This document shows, piece by piece, positions 16,619 to 26,581 of a stretch of 64,000 nt of DNA. Within the stretch, counting starts at the first letter, position 1. Each line of letters opens with the position of its first letter. The stretch spans positions 463,663 to 527,662 of the forward strand of contig CAWGMP010000005.1 of assembly GCA_963823755.1 (NCBI GenBank). Reading direction: 5' to 3'. A program made the translations under genes and the position numbers. The notes below the pieces were generated by a model. It was not told the DNA's origin. It saw only the letters and a program-made list of their open reading frames with translations, and did no database searches. The DNA is from GCA-003244245 sp963823755. GTDB taxonomy: Bacteria; Actinomycetota; Actinomycetes; Mycobacteriales; Pseudonocardiaceae.

Positions 16619-17950
16619 TCATCGGGTCCCGACCTGCTGGCTGCCGAGGGTGACCTGGACCTGCCGGGTGGCCCCGGTCGAGTTCTTGACGGTGATCGTG
16701 GCGTGGGAACCCGGTGCGTGCGAACGGATGGCCGCAACCAGCGCGTCCCCGCTGTCGATCACCCGGTCGTCCACCTTGGTGATCATTTCTCCGGGTTGGA
16801 GCCCGGCAGCGGCGGCAGCACCACCGGGAGTGACCTGCTGAATCGTCGCTGAGCTGTCCTCCGGCCGCCCGGCTGTCACGACCACCCCAAGGATGGCCTG
16901 GGTGGCCTGACCATTGTGGACGAGCTCACCGGCGATCCGCTTGGCTTGGTCGATCGGGATCGCGAAGCCCAAGCCGATCGAACCCACCTGCCCGTTACTG
17001 GTGCCGAGCGAGGCGATGGCGGAATTGATGCCGATCACGCGGCCCAGCATGTCGGTCAGCGGGCCACCGGAGTTGCCGGGGTTGATCGCGGCGTCGGTCT
17101 GGATCGCGTCGAGCACGGTGTCCTGACCGCTGCCTTCGCCGCCGGCCCGCACCGGACGGTCCAGCGCGCTGACGATACCGCTGGTCACCGTGCCGGAAAG
17201 ACCCAGCGGCGAGCCGATCGCCACCACTTCCTGCCCGACCCGGACATTGCCGGAGCTGCCCAACTGGGCCGGGGTCAGACCGTTGACGTTCTGTGCCCGC
17301 ACCACCGCAAGGTCGAACGAAGGTGCCCGACCGACGATGTCGACCGGCACCGAACGGCCGTCCTGCAACACCGCGGCGACGTCGCCGCCGCCGGTCGCGG
17401 CCGGCTCCACCACATGGTTGTTGGTGAGGATCAACCCGTCTGCGCTGAGCACTATCCCGCTGCCCTCAGCAGCCAACCGTGAGCCGTGCACCCGGAGCTG
17501 AACCACGCTGGGTGTCACCTTCTGCGCGACCTGCTCGACCGAGCCGTTCGGTAGGTTCGCGACCGGCAAGGCCCCCGGCGCAGGCAAGTCCAGCGCGCTG
17601 GTCACACTGCGCCCGCTGTCGGCCAACTGATAGCCGACGGCGCCTCCGACGCCTCCGGCGACCAGAGCCACGATCAGCGACAGCACGACAGTTCCCAGGG
17701 CAGGCCCGCCACGGCGCCGTCCTGGAACGTCCGACTGCGGCAGGCCGATCGGAGCGGTGGGCGGCGCTGTCCCCCCGTCCGGTGCCGGCCAGGCGTCGGT
17801 GGGAGCGCTGCCGTGCGGCGGTGAAGCGCCGTAGGGCTGGTGCCAACCCGCTGCCGGGGACGACCCGGGGTGACCAGCCGGTGCCCGGAACGGATCGGGA
17901 TGTTCACCGGGGTCGCCGGGCTGCTGAGGTCGCGGCGTGTCGTCGGTCAT
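16619..17950 (-). CDS. pepD: HtrA-like serine protease PepD
   Basis: A Pro/Gly-rich cytosolic N-terminus is followed by one membrane segment (VVLSLIVALVAGGVGGAVGY), a trypsin-like domain and a C-terminal PDZ domain (AAAAGLQPGEMITKVDDRVI). The catalytic triad is visible as H in LILTNNHVVEP, D in PSFDLAVVRAQ and S in NPGNSGGPLTDMLG. PepD acts outside the membrane on misfolded proteins and in mycobacteria is part of the MprAB/SigE envelope-stress response. The ATG at 17950 (MTDDTPRPQQ) is preferred to 18007, which overlaps mprB. Confidence 0.92.
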   Translation of the reverse strand: MTDDTPRPQQPGDPGEHPDPFRAPAGHPGSSPAAGWHQPYGASPPHGSAPTDAWPAPDGGTAPPTAPIGLPQSDVPGRRRGGPALGTVVLSLIVALVAGGVGGAVGYQLADSGRSVTSALDLPAPGALPVANLPNGSVEQVAQKVTPSVVQLRVHGSRLAAEGSGIVLSADGLILTNNHVVEPAATGGGDVAAVLQDGRSVPVDIVGRAPSFDLAVVRAQNVNGLTPAQLGSSGNVRVGQEVVAIGSPLGLSGTVTSGIVSALDRPVRAGGEGSGQDTVLDAIQTDAAINPGNSGGPLTDMLGRVIGINSAIASLGTSNGQVGSIGLGFAIPIDQAKRIAGELVHNGQATQAILGVVVTAGRPEDSSATIQQVTPGGAAAAAGLQPGEMITKVDDRVIDSGDALVAAIRSHAPGSHATITVKNSTGATRQVQVTLGSQQVGTR

Positions 17951-17994
17951 GTCTCTAGGTTGTCCTGGATTCCTGAGATGTGCATGTGAAGTAC

Positions 17995-19386
17995 CTAGGC
18001 GTGGCATGTGGATGGTCGTCCGGGCAGCTCCAGAGTCATCAGCGTCCCCCCCGCAGTACTCCGGCTGGCCCGTACCGTACCCCCGTGACGGGTGGCGACT
18101 TGCGCCACGATGGCCAGCCCCAACCCCGACCCGGGCAGGGTGCGCGCATCTGACGAGCGATAGAACCGCTCGAAGATGTAAGGCAGATCCGCCTCGGCAA
18201 TCCCCGGCCCGGCATCGGCCACGTCAATCGCAGCTGTCCCACGGCCGGTCAGTGTCAGCCGGACCGTGACTGTCGCCGCCGGGGGGCTCCACTTGGCGGC
18301 GTTGTCGAGCAGGTTGAGCACGGCGCGCTCCAGGGCGTTGGCGTCACCGAGCAGGTTCCACGGCACGAGGTCCACCTCGAAATGGACGCCCGGCGCCCGG
18401 CGCCCGGCCCTAGCCAGGGCACGCTCCACCACCTCGGCCAGCTCCACCGGTTCGTGCACCACCTGCGGGGCGTCCTCGCGAGCCAGCTCGACGATGTCAC
18501 CGACTAGCGTGGACAGCTCCTCCACCTGGGCCCGTACGTCGTCGGAGATCTCCCTGCGATCCTGTTCGGACAGCGAAGGAGCGTCCGGACGGTCGGAGGC
18601 GGCCAGCAGCTCCAAGTTGGTGCGCAGTGAGGTGAGCGGGGTGCGTAACTCGTGCCCGGCGTCGGCGACGAGCCTGCGCTGGCGTTCCTGCGACTCCGCC
18701 AGCGCGCTGAGCATGCTGTTGAAGCTACCGGTGAGCCGGGCGAGCTCATCGTCGCCGGAGACGGCGATCGGTTGCAGCTCACCGGTGCGCGCGACCCGCT
18801 CGGCCGCTTCGGTCAGCCGCTGTACAGGGCGTAGGCCACCCTGGGCGACCGCGGTGCCGGCAGCGGCGGCTAGCAGCACTCCCGCTCCCCCCACCAGGGT
18901 GAACACCAGACCCAGCCGGGCCAGGGTGGTCCGGGTGGTGTCCAACCCCCGGGCAACCACCAACGCCGCGCCCTGTCCCGCAGGCACGGCGGCGACGCGC
19001 AGGTCGCGTGCCCGGTCGGTGCGCAACGACTGAGGTTGCTGGCCGCGCGCCACGGCGAGCTCGTCGGGACCCAGCGCCAGGTCGCCGCCGACCACGCCGC
19101 GGCCGGTGCGGCCATCGAGCAGGCCGACCCTGATGTCGGCCGCGCTGAAGAAGCTAGCGGGTATGCCACCGAGCTGCTCGGCGCTGGCCAGCGTGCTGCG
19201 CAACGAATCGGCGCGCTGCAGCAGCGTGATGTCGAGCTGATCATAGAGGCTGGTCTTGACGGTGAAGAACCCGGCGAGCGACACGAGCGCGACGGCGCTT
19301 CCGACACACACTGCGGTCAAGCCGGTGACCCTGGTGCGTAACGACATCCGCCGATTCCCGAAGTTCGGGTCGACGGACGGGATCAC
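17995..19386 (-). CDS. mprB: Sensor histidine kinase MprB
   Basis: The 463-residue kinase has a first membrane segment near residues 17-42, an extracellular sensor region, a second segment near 155-180 (LVFTLVGGAGVLLAAAAGTA), a HAMP linker, the phosphoacceptor motif DAGHELRTPLTSLRTNLEL, and an ATPase domain with NLLDNAAKWSP, DVADAGPGIAEADLP and GSGLGLAIVAQV. It overlaps mprA by four bases. In mycobacteria MprB senses envelope stress and phosphorylates MprA. All key residues are present. Confidence 0.93.
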   Translation of the reverse strand: MIPSVDPNFGNRRMSLRTRVTGLTAVCVGSAVALVSLAGFFTVKTSLYDQLDITLLQRADSLRSTLASAEQLGGIPASFFSAADIRVGLLDGRTGRGVVGGDLALGPDELAVARGQQPQSLRTDRARDLRVAAVPAGQGAALVVARGLDTTRTTLARLGLVFTLVGGAGVLLAAAAGTAVAQGGLRPVQRLTEAAERVARTGELQPIAVSGDDELARLTGSFNSMLSALAESQERQRRLVADAGHELRTPLTSLRTNLELLAASDRPDAPSLSEQDRREISDDVRAQVEELSTLVGDIVELAREDAPQVVHEPVELAEVVERALARAGRRAPGVHFEVDLVPWNLLGDANALERAVLNLLDNAAKWSPPAATVTVRLTLTGRGTAAIDVADAGPGIAEADLPYIFERFYRSSDARTLPGSGLGLAIVAQVATRHGGTVRASRSTAGGTLMTLELPGRPSTCHA

Positions 19387-20072
19387 GGGGGCGTTTCTCG
19401 CAATGCGTAGCCTACCCCGCGCATGGTGTGGATCAGCCTCGGCTCACCGCCGGCCTCGGTCTTGCGCCGCAGGTAACCGACATAAACCTCCAGTGCGTTG
19501 CCAGAGGTCGGGAAATCGTAGCCCCAGACGTCCTCCAAGATCCGGCTGCGGGTGAGCACCTGCCGGGGGTGTCGCATGAACAGCTCCAACAAGCTGAACT
19601 CGGTGCGGGTCAGGCTGATCCACCGGGCGCCCCGGGCGACCTCCCGGGTGCCCTGATCGAGGACGAGGTCAGCGAACTTGAGCGCGGCCCCAGCTACCTC
19701 GACGCTGTCAGGTGGGGAGCGTCGCAGCAACGCACGCAACCGAGCGAGCAGCTCCTCCAGTGCAAAGGGCTTGGGCAGGTAGTCGTCCGCGCCGGCATCC
19801 AGCCCGGCAACCCGGTCAGAGACCGCATCCCGGGCGGTGAGCACCAGGATCGGCAGATCGTCACCAGTGCCGCGCAGCCGCCGGCACACCTCCAACCCGT
19901 CCACCCTCGGCATCATCACATCGAGCACCATCGCGTCCGGTCGCTGCGTGGCCAGCACCTCCATGGCCTGCTGACCGTCCCCGGCAAGCTGGACGGTGTA
20001 GCCATTGAACTGCAACGACCGGCGCAGCGACTCCCGGACCGCCCGGTCGTCATCGACCACGAGGATGCGCAT
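19383..20072 (-). CDS. mprA: Response regulator MprA (OmpR family)
   Basis: The ATG at 20072 opens with MRILVVDDDRAVRESLRRSL. The phosphoacceptor Asp is in DAMVLDVMMPRVDGLEVCRR, the conserved Lys in LPKPFALEELLARLRAL, and a winged helix (SLTRTEFSLLELFMRHPRQV, then YVGYLRRKTE) forms the C-terminus. The length is 229 residues. It is the first gene of mprA-mprB-pepD-moaB2. The 20129 start would add 19 atypical residues. Autoregulation is known in mycobacteria; I did not find a clear operator here. Confidence 0.93.
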   Translation of the reverse strand: MRILVVDDDRAVRESLRRSLQFNGYTVQLAGDGQQAMEVLATQRPDAMVLDVMMPRVDGLEVCRRLRGTGDDLPILVLTARDAVSDRVAGLDAGADDYLPKPFALEELLARLRALLRRSPPDSVEVAGAALKFADLVLDQGTREVARGARWISLTRTEFSLLELFMRHPRQVLTRSRILEDVWGYDFPTSGNALEVYVGYLRRKTEAGGEPRLIHTMRGVGYALRETPP

Positions 20073-20178
20073 GCGACCAGTCTGGACCCCTCGCCTGAGA
20101 GGAGCCTTAGACCACCGGGCGGGTTGCACCGTTGATGACCGCTGAACCGATCATCCGCCGACACAACTGTGCCTAGGA

Positions 20179-21101
20179 TCACCATTGGGTCGAGTTCGGG
20201 TTCCAGGAAGAAGAGCTGGTCTCTGATTGTATGCGGCTCGCGCTGGCTTGATCCCCTCGTTTGCAGGATAGTTGGAGAGCGTAGAGTAAGTGCGCACACC
20301 ACAGTACGGTTAGAATCGTGGCCCATCGCAACCACCACACGGAGTTAGGGTCACGGAGTATTCGACGACGCACACGGGCAGTCATTGCCAATGCTTCACT
20401 GAGCGGTCGCGGGGCCTGCGAAAGTCTTGTTTCTCCCCAGGGGCGATATATGTGTGTTATCGGAGTCTGGACCATCAGGATGCGGCCGAGCATCAACAGG
20501 GCAACCCCGGCCTCCCAATCTTCACCTCGGTTGGACGCTCCGAATCCCCCCGAGAGCCGGAAGGCATCGGTGCGAAAGACAGTAGTATTGGCAATCGGAA
20601 CGCAGCAGCGGGCAGCGTTGGCGGCGGCCAACAGCCAGCGCGATCCGGAGATTCGATAAACCCAGCCTTGGGGTGTGGATGGCGAGTGAGAGTCCCTCCA
20701 GGTTCGACTATATACGCATTCCCACCTGCAATGCCGATTAGTTCGGGGGCCTGTTCGAGTTTTGCCAGCAGCCAGGAGAGTGAGTTGTCCGCCGTCAGAT
20801 CGTCAGCATCACAGAAGATTACGAATGGAGTCCGTACTTCCTGAAGGCCCAGATTTCGGGCTTCTCCGACCGTGACACGACTTTTCGTCCGGACGATTTG
20901 AACTCCAACCAGAGAAGGTGGTTCGATTGGAGAGGCGTTGAGTACCAGAATTATTTTCGGTCCTACCATTTCCTGCCTGCATAGAGACTCGATGCATGTC
21001 TTAAGAAGTCCACGACGGTCCAGTGGTTCGTCGCTGTTGTCCTGCCACCATGGAATGACCGCCGTTAGCCTGACCGACTGCTCTTTGGGGGCGTCACTCA
21101 T
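20179..21101 (-). pseudogene. Family 2 glycosyltransferase, one frameshift
   Basis: From ATG 21101 the frame codes a GT-A fold: RLTAVIPWWQDNSDEP, SLCRQEMVGPKIILVLN, VGEARNLGLQEVRTPFVIFC with the metal-binding DADD, and up to HPHPKAGF near 20655. The continuation is in another frame: RWLLAAANAARCCVPIANTT, FRLSGGFGASNRGEDWEAGV with the ED pair expected in GT2 enzymes, and a helical end. The joined length is about 305 residues. A single indel breaks the gene; sequencing error is possible. The acceptor sugar cannot be told. Confidence 0.7.
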
Positions 21102-21663
21102 AACCCGATCCCTCCAGCATCTGGCATGAATTTCTGCCTACTTACAGTAACCTACAGATATGACGCTGTGGATTGAAGCGCCTTGAGGAAGGGAGTGAGA
21201 CTCCACGCTGGGAGGTCGTGGGCGGCCCCGGCGTGATCCGGGTACGGGCGCGGGACTACCCAAGACCGAACGCATCCACGAGCGGCAGGCACGCCACCAT
21301 CGAGCAGATGTGGACACCGCCGCTGGCTACCTGGCCGAGGCCAAGAGTGCCCGAGCTGCTGCCCGCCCGAGGGGAACGATCCCCACACGAGGCAGGATAA
21401 CGACTGGACTGGACCCTTAGAATCGAAGGCTCCCGGACATCCAGGACGTAGGTGAAGAGCATGCCCACCGGGTCCTGCGAGTGTGTGGAAGTCGATCTAC
21501 ACCCTCGCCGCCTCCACATGACATACCGCACAAGCAGCAAATCCCCACCCACCGGCACGCCGATGAGCGGATATCGTTGAACGACTTCCATCCACCTGGA
21601 GACGGTGAGACCCTTCCTGAGCACACCGAACGCGGTGCTCTCAGACCAAAAGGAGGCAGCACA

Positions 21664-22560
21664 TTGCCCGAGAGACACCAACATGCGGCTCCGGTCCCCG
21701 CTGGACAGCAATTGAGCCTGCGAGCCGACTGCGAACGCTGCTTCGGGCTGTGTTGTGTCGCGCCGGCTTTCTCAGCCTCGGCCGACTTCGCCATCGACAA
21801 AGCCACGGGGCAGGTCTGTCCCAATCTGCGATCGGATTTCCGTTGCTCTATTCACGATCGTCTCAGACAGCAGGGTTTTCCGGGTTGCGCCGTTTATGAT
21901 TGTTTCGGCGCGGGGCAGAAGGTCGCCCAAGTCACGTTCGGCGGACGGGACTGGCGCCGGACACCGGAAATCGCCGGGCGAATGTTCGAGACGTTCGGGA
22001 TCATGCGGAACCTTCATGAGCTGCTCTGGTACCTGTCCGAAGCACTGACGCTGCGACAGGCCCGCCCGCTCCACGGTGAACTCGGCCGCGCGCTCGACGA
22101 GACCAAACGCCTCACTCACAACAGTTCCGACGCCTTGATGGAACTGGACCTGAGCGCACACCGGCGAGACATCAATACCTTGTTGCTGCGCACGAGTGAA
22201 CTCGTGCGAGCCGACGTCCGGCGCAAGAAAACCACCCTCAGAGGCGCCGATCTCATCGGAAAGAATTTCAGAGGCGCCGACCTGAGAGGCGCCGATTTAA
22301 GAGGCGCATACCTCATCGGCGCCGACCTCGGAGGCGTCGACCTGAGAATGGCCGATCTCATCGGCGCCGACCTCAGGGGCGCCGACCTAAGAGCGGCAGA
22401 CCTCACCACGAGCATCTTTCTCACCCAATTCCAGATCAATGCGACGAAGGGTGATCTCGACACCGAGTTGCCACCGTCGCTCACTCGCCCAACGCATTGG
22501 CCGTCTCAGGCCACGTCCGAACACGCCGTCGCTTCCACTTCAACCTTGGGGTTGACCTGA
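21664..22560 (+). CDS. Pentapeptide-repeat protein with N-terminal cysteine cluster
   Basis: The start is a TTG at 21664, with AAGGAGG seven bases upstream; longer in-frame starts lack a site. Residues 20-100 hold a cysteine-rich module (ADCERCFGLCC, VCPNLRSDFRCSIHDRL, FPGCAVYDCFGAGQ), which resembles the YkgJ-type metal-binding clusters seen in actinobacterial proteins. After a helical linker come about 12 pentapeptide repeats of the type A(D/N)LxG (GADLRGADLRGAYLIGADL), which build a right-handed beta helix. The length is 298 residues. Other pentapeptide proteins mimic DNA and bind gyrase; that role is possible but unproven. It is convergent with the DarTG genes. Confidence 0.8.
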   Translation: MPERHQHAAPVPAGQQLSLRADCERCFGLCCVAPAFSASADFAIDKATGQVCPNLRSDFRCSIHDRLRQQGFPGCAVYDCFGAGQKVAQVTFGGRDWRRTPEIAGRMFETFGIMRNLHELLWYLSEALTLRQARPLHGELGRALDETKRLTHNSSDALMELDLSAHRRDINTLLLRTSELVRADVRRKKTTLRGADLIGKNFRGADLRGADLRGAYLIGADLGGVDLRMADLIGADLRGADLRAADLTTSIFLTQFQINATKGDLDTELPPSLTRPTHWPSQATSEHAVASTSTLGLT

Positions 22561-22652
22561 CTTGACGTCCAGGCGACGTCGAAGCCGGGTCTCATCCGCA
22601 TGCGTCCGTCCGCGTTCAGAGGCGTTCGAATCACTGCTGTCGGCCAGCCAAG

Positions 22653-23780
22653 TCACAGCAACTCGAGTCTATCCAGGAACTCCTCCACCGACGCATCGGG
22701 AACAACTTCGACCCATCCCTGCGTAGCTAAGCTCACGATCGCTTGATTGATGTCATCGTGTTTGAATGGCGGTTTGCGTCTGATCTTCCACTGCTCGACC
22801 GCCTCAAGAACCTCCCTGGCGAAGGGTGGCCTGTTCAGCTCATTACCAAGAGTAGAGGCCGTGTAATGAACAGTTGCCGCGATCTCCGCCTGACGAGTGT
22901 CGAAGCGGGCGAAGAGGTTCGACACTCGCTCGACGACTTCTCGCCATTGAATCAAGAAACCTTGAGATTGGGCTCTAGCAGCGATGAAAGCTGGACCAAC
23001 TGTCACTTCGAACATTTTGCCTCGCCGTTCTTCGCGGACCAGGCCGTTGTCCTGGAGACGAGCGAGCTCACGCTGAAGACCTGGCGCTAAGGGACCGCGG
23101 TTTGCTGCTTGAAATTCGAGTCCGGTCGGCAATCCACCGGCCGTCGCGAAATAAGCAATCTTCTGCAGCATCAATCGTCCGATCGGCCAGTGATAAAAGC
23201 CCTCCTCAAGGCCGGCCAGTATGGCCACGAGTGCAATCGATGAATCCGGGACCTTGTGCAGCGGTGCGGTAGGCGGCTGCCCAATGTCAATGAGATCCAG
23301 TCGGGCATCGTCGAGCGAAACTTCATGCGGCACATACAGCTCAACAGGAATGCCGAACCTCGCGAGGTGCTCACGCAGCATAGGGCCCACGACCGACCAA
23401 TCAAGCTGGCCATTGCCGCAACCAAGCGGGGGTAAGGCAATCGACGTGATGCCCCACTCGTTGAGACGCGCTCGAAGATGCCGTAAACCCTCCTCTATAT
23501 CGCCAAGATGGCTGGCTGACCGCCAGTGTCGCTTGGTCGGGAAGTTCACAACAATGTGATCTTCGACCTTATAGGCGTAGGGCTTGCCGAGCTCGACTTC
23601 ATCCCTTTTGCATCGTGCGACATAGTCGTGGTACATCTCAGGGTACTTGCGTTTAAACGCAAGCGCGACTCCTTTTCCCATTATGCCAACACAGTTGACC
23701 GTATTGACGATCGCCTGGGCTTGCGATTGAAGAATGTTACCTTTCGTCAGTTTTACTAGCGACTCCCCCGAAGAAGACAT
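22653..23780 (-). CDS. darG: DarG macrodomain antitoxin
   Basis: DarG removes ADP-ribose that DarT attaches to DNA thymidines and also binds the toxin. Residues 8-150 form a macrodomain: VKLTKGNILQSQAQAIVNTV, NCVGIMGKGVALAFKRKYPE and ALPPLGCGNGQLDWSVVGPM carry the ADP-ribose loops. The C-terminal 200 residues (for example YHWPIGRLMLQKIAYFATAG and NRGPLAPGLQREL) match the toxin-binding domain of full-length DarG. GGAGG precedes the ATG at 23780, which lies 44 bases inside the 3' end of darT, so the two are translated together. Confidence 0.92.
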   Translation of the reverse strand: MSSSGESLVKLTKGNILQSQAQAIVNTVNCVGIMGKGVALAFKRKYPEMYHDYVARCKRDEVELGKPYAYKVEDHIVVNFPTKRHWRSASHLGDIEEGLRHLRARLNEWGITSIALPPLGCGNGQLDWSVVGPMLREHLARFGIPVELYVPHEVSLDDARLDLIDIGQPPTAPLHKVPDSSIALVAILAGLEEGFYHWPIGRLMLQKIAYFATAGGLPTGLEFQAANRGPLAPGLQRELARLQDNGLVREERRGKMFEVTVGPAFIAARAQSQGFLIQWREVVERVSNLFARFDTRQAEIAATVHYTASTLGNELNRPPFAREVLEAVEQWKIRRKPPFKHDDINQAIVSLATQGWVEVVPDASVEEFLDRLELL

Positions 23781-24354
23781 GCGCGTTCACCTCCACCGAC
23801 AAGGCTGGAAATCGGGAGGAGCATTCCAGGCGACGATCCCTATGGTCGACGTAGCAGCCGACTACGAACCGCGGCTCAATTCGATTGGGCACTAGCAACT
23901 CTGCACATTTAGCCCGCTTCAGCTCAACTTTTGCCCAATAGTCCTGATTGTCCCACGAGTCCGCGTAGATCCGGTCCTCATCGAGCCGGGCCAATCCGCT
24001 GGGGCTAGGCAAGAAAATTGTGTCATTCGATGCCGCATTTCCGTCGGTGATAATCGAGCCGAGCAAGTCAAGAACAGCAGGTTCGAGGCAGACGACGGTA
24101 AGTGGAACATCGCCGTACTTTAGCTTGTACATCATAGCGTTACGGGCATTAAAGTAGAGGTTCGCGTAGTCGTGTAACGGCCGGCCTTGCGGGACTCGTC
24201 TCCGAGCTCGGCGATCCTGGACGGACTCCAGCGACACAGAGGTGTGAGGAAGCCGTGCTGCGAGGTTGTGACTGAGTATCCCCCTAGCGACGATGGAGCT
24301 GAGGTTCGCTATCGGGGTGATGTAGTGAAGCTCAGTCACCCTGCTGCGGAGCAT
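23737..24354 (-). CDS. darT: DarT DNA ADP-ribosyltransferase toxin
   Basis: The ATG at 24354 gives 205 residues, normal for DarT. Motifs are ELHYITPIANLSSIVARGIL, YANLYFNARNAMMYKLKYGD (the N-A-R-N motif near the NAD pocket) and KRAKCAELLVPNRIEPRFVV, where the Glu of AELLV is at the expected catalytic position. The open frame reaches 24627 but the added part is Arg-rich and lacks family features. A LexA-like box lies 240 bases upstream. Together with DarG it forms a complete toxin-antitoxin pair that can act in phage defence. Confidence 0.92.
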   Translation of the reverse strand: MLRSRVTELHYITPIANLSSIVARGILSHNLAARLPHTSVSLESVQDRRARRRVPQGRPLHDYANLYFNARNAMMYKLKYGDVPLTVVCLEPAVLDLLGSIITDGNAASNDTIFLPSPSGLARLDEDRIYADSWDNQDYWAKVELKRAKCAELLVPNRIEPRFVVGCYVDHRDRRLECSSRFPALSVEVNAHVFFGGVASKTDER

Positions 24355-24594
24355 CGGGGCTTCCCACCACCTCGGTTCGGTCACCAGCAGTCTGGCATGA
24401 CCGACCATCAGCCTGCGCGAAACACCGGGGCGTACCGCACACTGACCCGGGACCGCCGCCAATCCGGGCAGCAGTCTGCGCCGTCGGCTTGGCCTCCTCG
24501 GCGACGCAGCACAGCGCGTCCGAAGCTGCCAGCCGGCGAAGCGTGCCGCACGGTCGTACACAGCAGTCACTCCCGTTGCCACCACGAACACTAT

Positions 24595-24610
24595 TCGAAC
24601 ATATGTTCGG
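24595..24610. promoter_or_regulatory. LexA-like (SOS) box upstream of darT
   Basis: TCGAAC-ATAT-GTTCGG matches the actinobacterial LexA consensus TCGAACNNNNGTTCGA with one mismatch at the last base. It is upstream of darT on the minus strand with no convincing gene in between. DNA damage control of DarTG is a hypothesis. Confidence 0.5.
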
Positions 24611-25979
24611 TACTTTGTCACGCACATACAGCCTCACAACGACACGGAGGACCAAGCAGGTACTCCCAACTAGTCCCCATCCCTGGCGCAGCGGGTCGGT
24701 CGGGAGCTTCTCCGGCCAGGTCGAGGCGTCTTGGACAGCCAACGCGGCCCCCGGGAACCTCGTTCCAAGATCAACTCGATCTTTGCGGCGGGCGGCGGGC
24801 CAACCACCACATTCGGCCAGCGCGGTGCGGTCTGCAACGTCAGCCGTCCCCGGGGTGCACCATCACCACCTGCCGGTGTCGATGCACCGTGCCGTCGAGC
24901 TCCATGTCCGCCACCTAGCGACCCTTGGACGCTAGTCCATACACCGCGCTGAAACGGGTATGGCGAGAGCCTACGACACCACGGGGAATCTCCAGCGTGG
25001 CGGTTGTTGACGACCGTAACTGAAGCTGCCGCTGGTCGATGGCGATAGACTATCGGGATTTCGTAACGGTTAATGTGGTGCCCCAGGTGGTCTTCATAAC
25101 GTCTTGATCACCTTCTGAAACGGTATGGAGCGAGCCAGCGATATGAGGAGCGTAATTCTACCCCCGTAGGACCGGGCATCGCGACGGCCCGCCCGACGAA
25201 GGGATGTATTCATCATGATTTCGCCGGTTGACTCTGCGAGTGCGGAAACATTACGGGGTGGTGTTTCCAATTCCGCGCGGACCTTCAGCGAGATCACCAG
25301 GCCGATCGTTCCGGAGAGCGATCTGCCCCCGTCCGGCTATTAGGTTCAGTTCAGGAGGCTGCACGCAACTCATGGCCGGTCGTACGCGTCGAGGTCCACA
25401 CTGGTCGCCACGCTCAATATCGTGTTCGAAGTGGCGTTCTTTCATCTGACTGCTGCAACCGGAGCACTTCCCACGGCTGTTCGGCAGTCTCGCGGTGGCC
25501 GCCGCGAACATCTTCGTGATTGCGTCGATCCACACCAGGCGCGTACGACGGGGTAGGTCTGTTCGGTGGCAATTCTCATTCCACCGGGCAGGGGGCTTGC
25601 GCCCGACCCGATCGGTCTATGTATCCTCACTCCTGTTCACTCCAAACTCTCGGTGTGGACAGTGCAGAAGCGGGCAAGGTCGGTAGCCGTGAAATCCGCT
25701 TCTGCGCGTACGATACTGGTGCACTTCATGAGGGCACGCGGCATTACCGCACCACCCCGGCACGTTAAATTCCTTCCGAACCTTCTGTCGGTGGTGGTTG
25801 TTATTGCAGGCTGCGGCAGCCACCGCAAAGCCGGTTACCACTCACTGGCTGGAATGAGTAGCTTCCGCACCTGCGGCAGGTCCGCCACGTCAGACGAACT
25901 CGCCGTCTACGGGCCCGTCGTCGCGCGATTCACGCAGCCCACAGCGTGCCTACCCCAATCGCCTTCCACCTCCCTTTTC
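24611..25979. other. Long stretch without a convincing gene
   Basis: About 1.4 kb shows only short or proline/arginine-rich frames on both strands. The longest plus-strand frame (25566-26495) has low complexity in its second half and overlaps three better-supported minus-strand genes. A short hydrophobic run (KFLPNLLSVVVVIAGCG, plus strand near 25765) looks like a lipoprotein signal but is not followed by a plausible protein. I regard this as decayed DNA. Confidence 0.4.
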
Positions 25980-26240
25980 TTACTGTGGGAAGAGCGCGGT
26001 TTTAGTCCACGGGTTCCACGACGTTGCCCCCTTGTTCATCGCGTCGGTGACCAGCATGGCCTTCTCCGGCTTCCGCTCGGCCCAGTACAGCGCTTCGTGG
26101 TGGTGTCCCGGCTGGTCACCCTCGGCCAGCACATGCGTCCGATAGTCCAGCGGAGACAACACCCACCACGGTGGCCCCAACACCCCTCTCGGCGGAGCCG
26201 GGTCAGGCGGCCGCCCCTCTGGCAGGCCAGGACCGCTCAT
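25980..26240 (-). CDS. Small unknown protein, last gene of a three-gene operon
   Basis: The ATG at 26240 lies inside the 3' end of the previous gene, which suggests coupling. The 86 residues are Pro-rich at first (GLPEGRPPDPAPPRG), then GVLGPPWWVLSPLDYRTHVL and HHHEALYWAERKPEKAMLV, which reads as a folded protein with conserved-looking Trp and His. The longer frame to 26324 is also open. I do not recognise the family. The operon is divergent from an XRE regulator, which may control it. Confidence 0.45.
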   Translation of the reverse strand: MSGPGLPEGRPPDPAPPRGVLGPPWWVLSPLDYRTHVLAEGDQPGHHHEALYWAERKPEKAMLVTDAMNKGATSWNPWTKTALFPQ

Positions 26241-26490
26241 GCCGCAGCCCGCCCCCGCCCTGTCGACCGCGGGACCCGCCCGATGCCGACTTACCCGCTG
26301 CGGCCCCCTCAGCCGACACACCACCCGGCGCTGTCATGCCCGTCGCCCGGATCGTCCACGTGCGCCACGTGGCCTGACCGGAGGTCTCCGCCCGCGGCGC
26401 CACCGTCATGCCCTCCAACGCCACCGGCCGAAACGGCAGCCCAGACAACGCCTCAGGCGGAACCGGCTGAGGCGTATACACGAACTCCAC
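26203..26490 (-). CDS. Small unknown protein, second gene of the operon
   Basis: A GTG at 26490 gives MEFVYTPQPVPPEALSGLPF, RPVALEGMTVAPRAETSG and ATWRTWTIRATGMTAPGG, followed by a Gly/Ala-rich tail that may be disordered. GGAGA lies about ten bases upstream. The first 55 residues look like a small beta-rich domain. It lies 91 bases downstream of the first operon gene. No function can be assigned. Confidence 0.45.
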   Translation of the reverse strand: MEFVYTPQPVPPEALSGLPFRPVALEGMTVAPRAETSGQATWRTWTIRATGMTAPGGVSAEGAAAGKSASGGSRGRQGGGGLRHERSWPARGAAA

Positions 26491-26581
26491 TGTGACCGAC
26501 TTCTCCCGATCCTTGTCCGCCGAAAGGATCGGCGAACGTGCTCACTTCGGTTCACTCCTCGTTCCCCGACGATCGAACCGG

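Noticed and set aside
25566..26495. 309-residue plus-strand frame
   Set aside because: Its second half is Pro/Arg-rich low complexity antisense to three small genes with better starts, and it has no domain.
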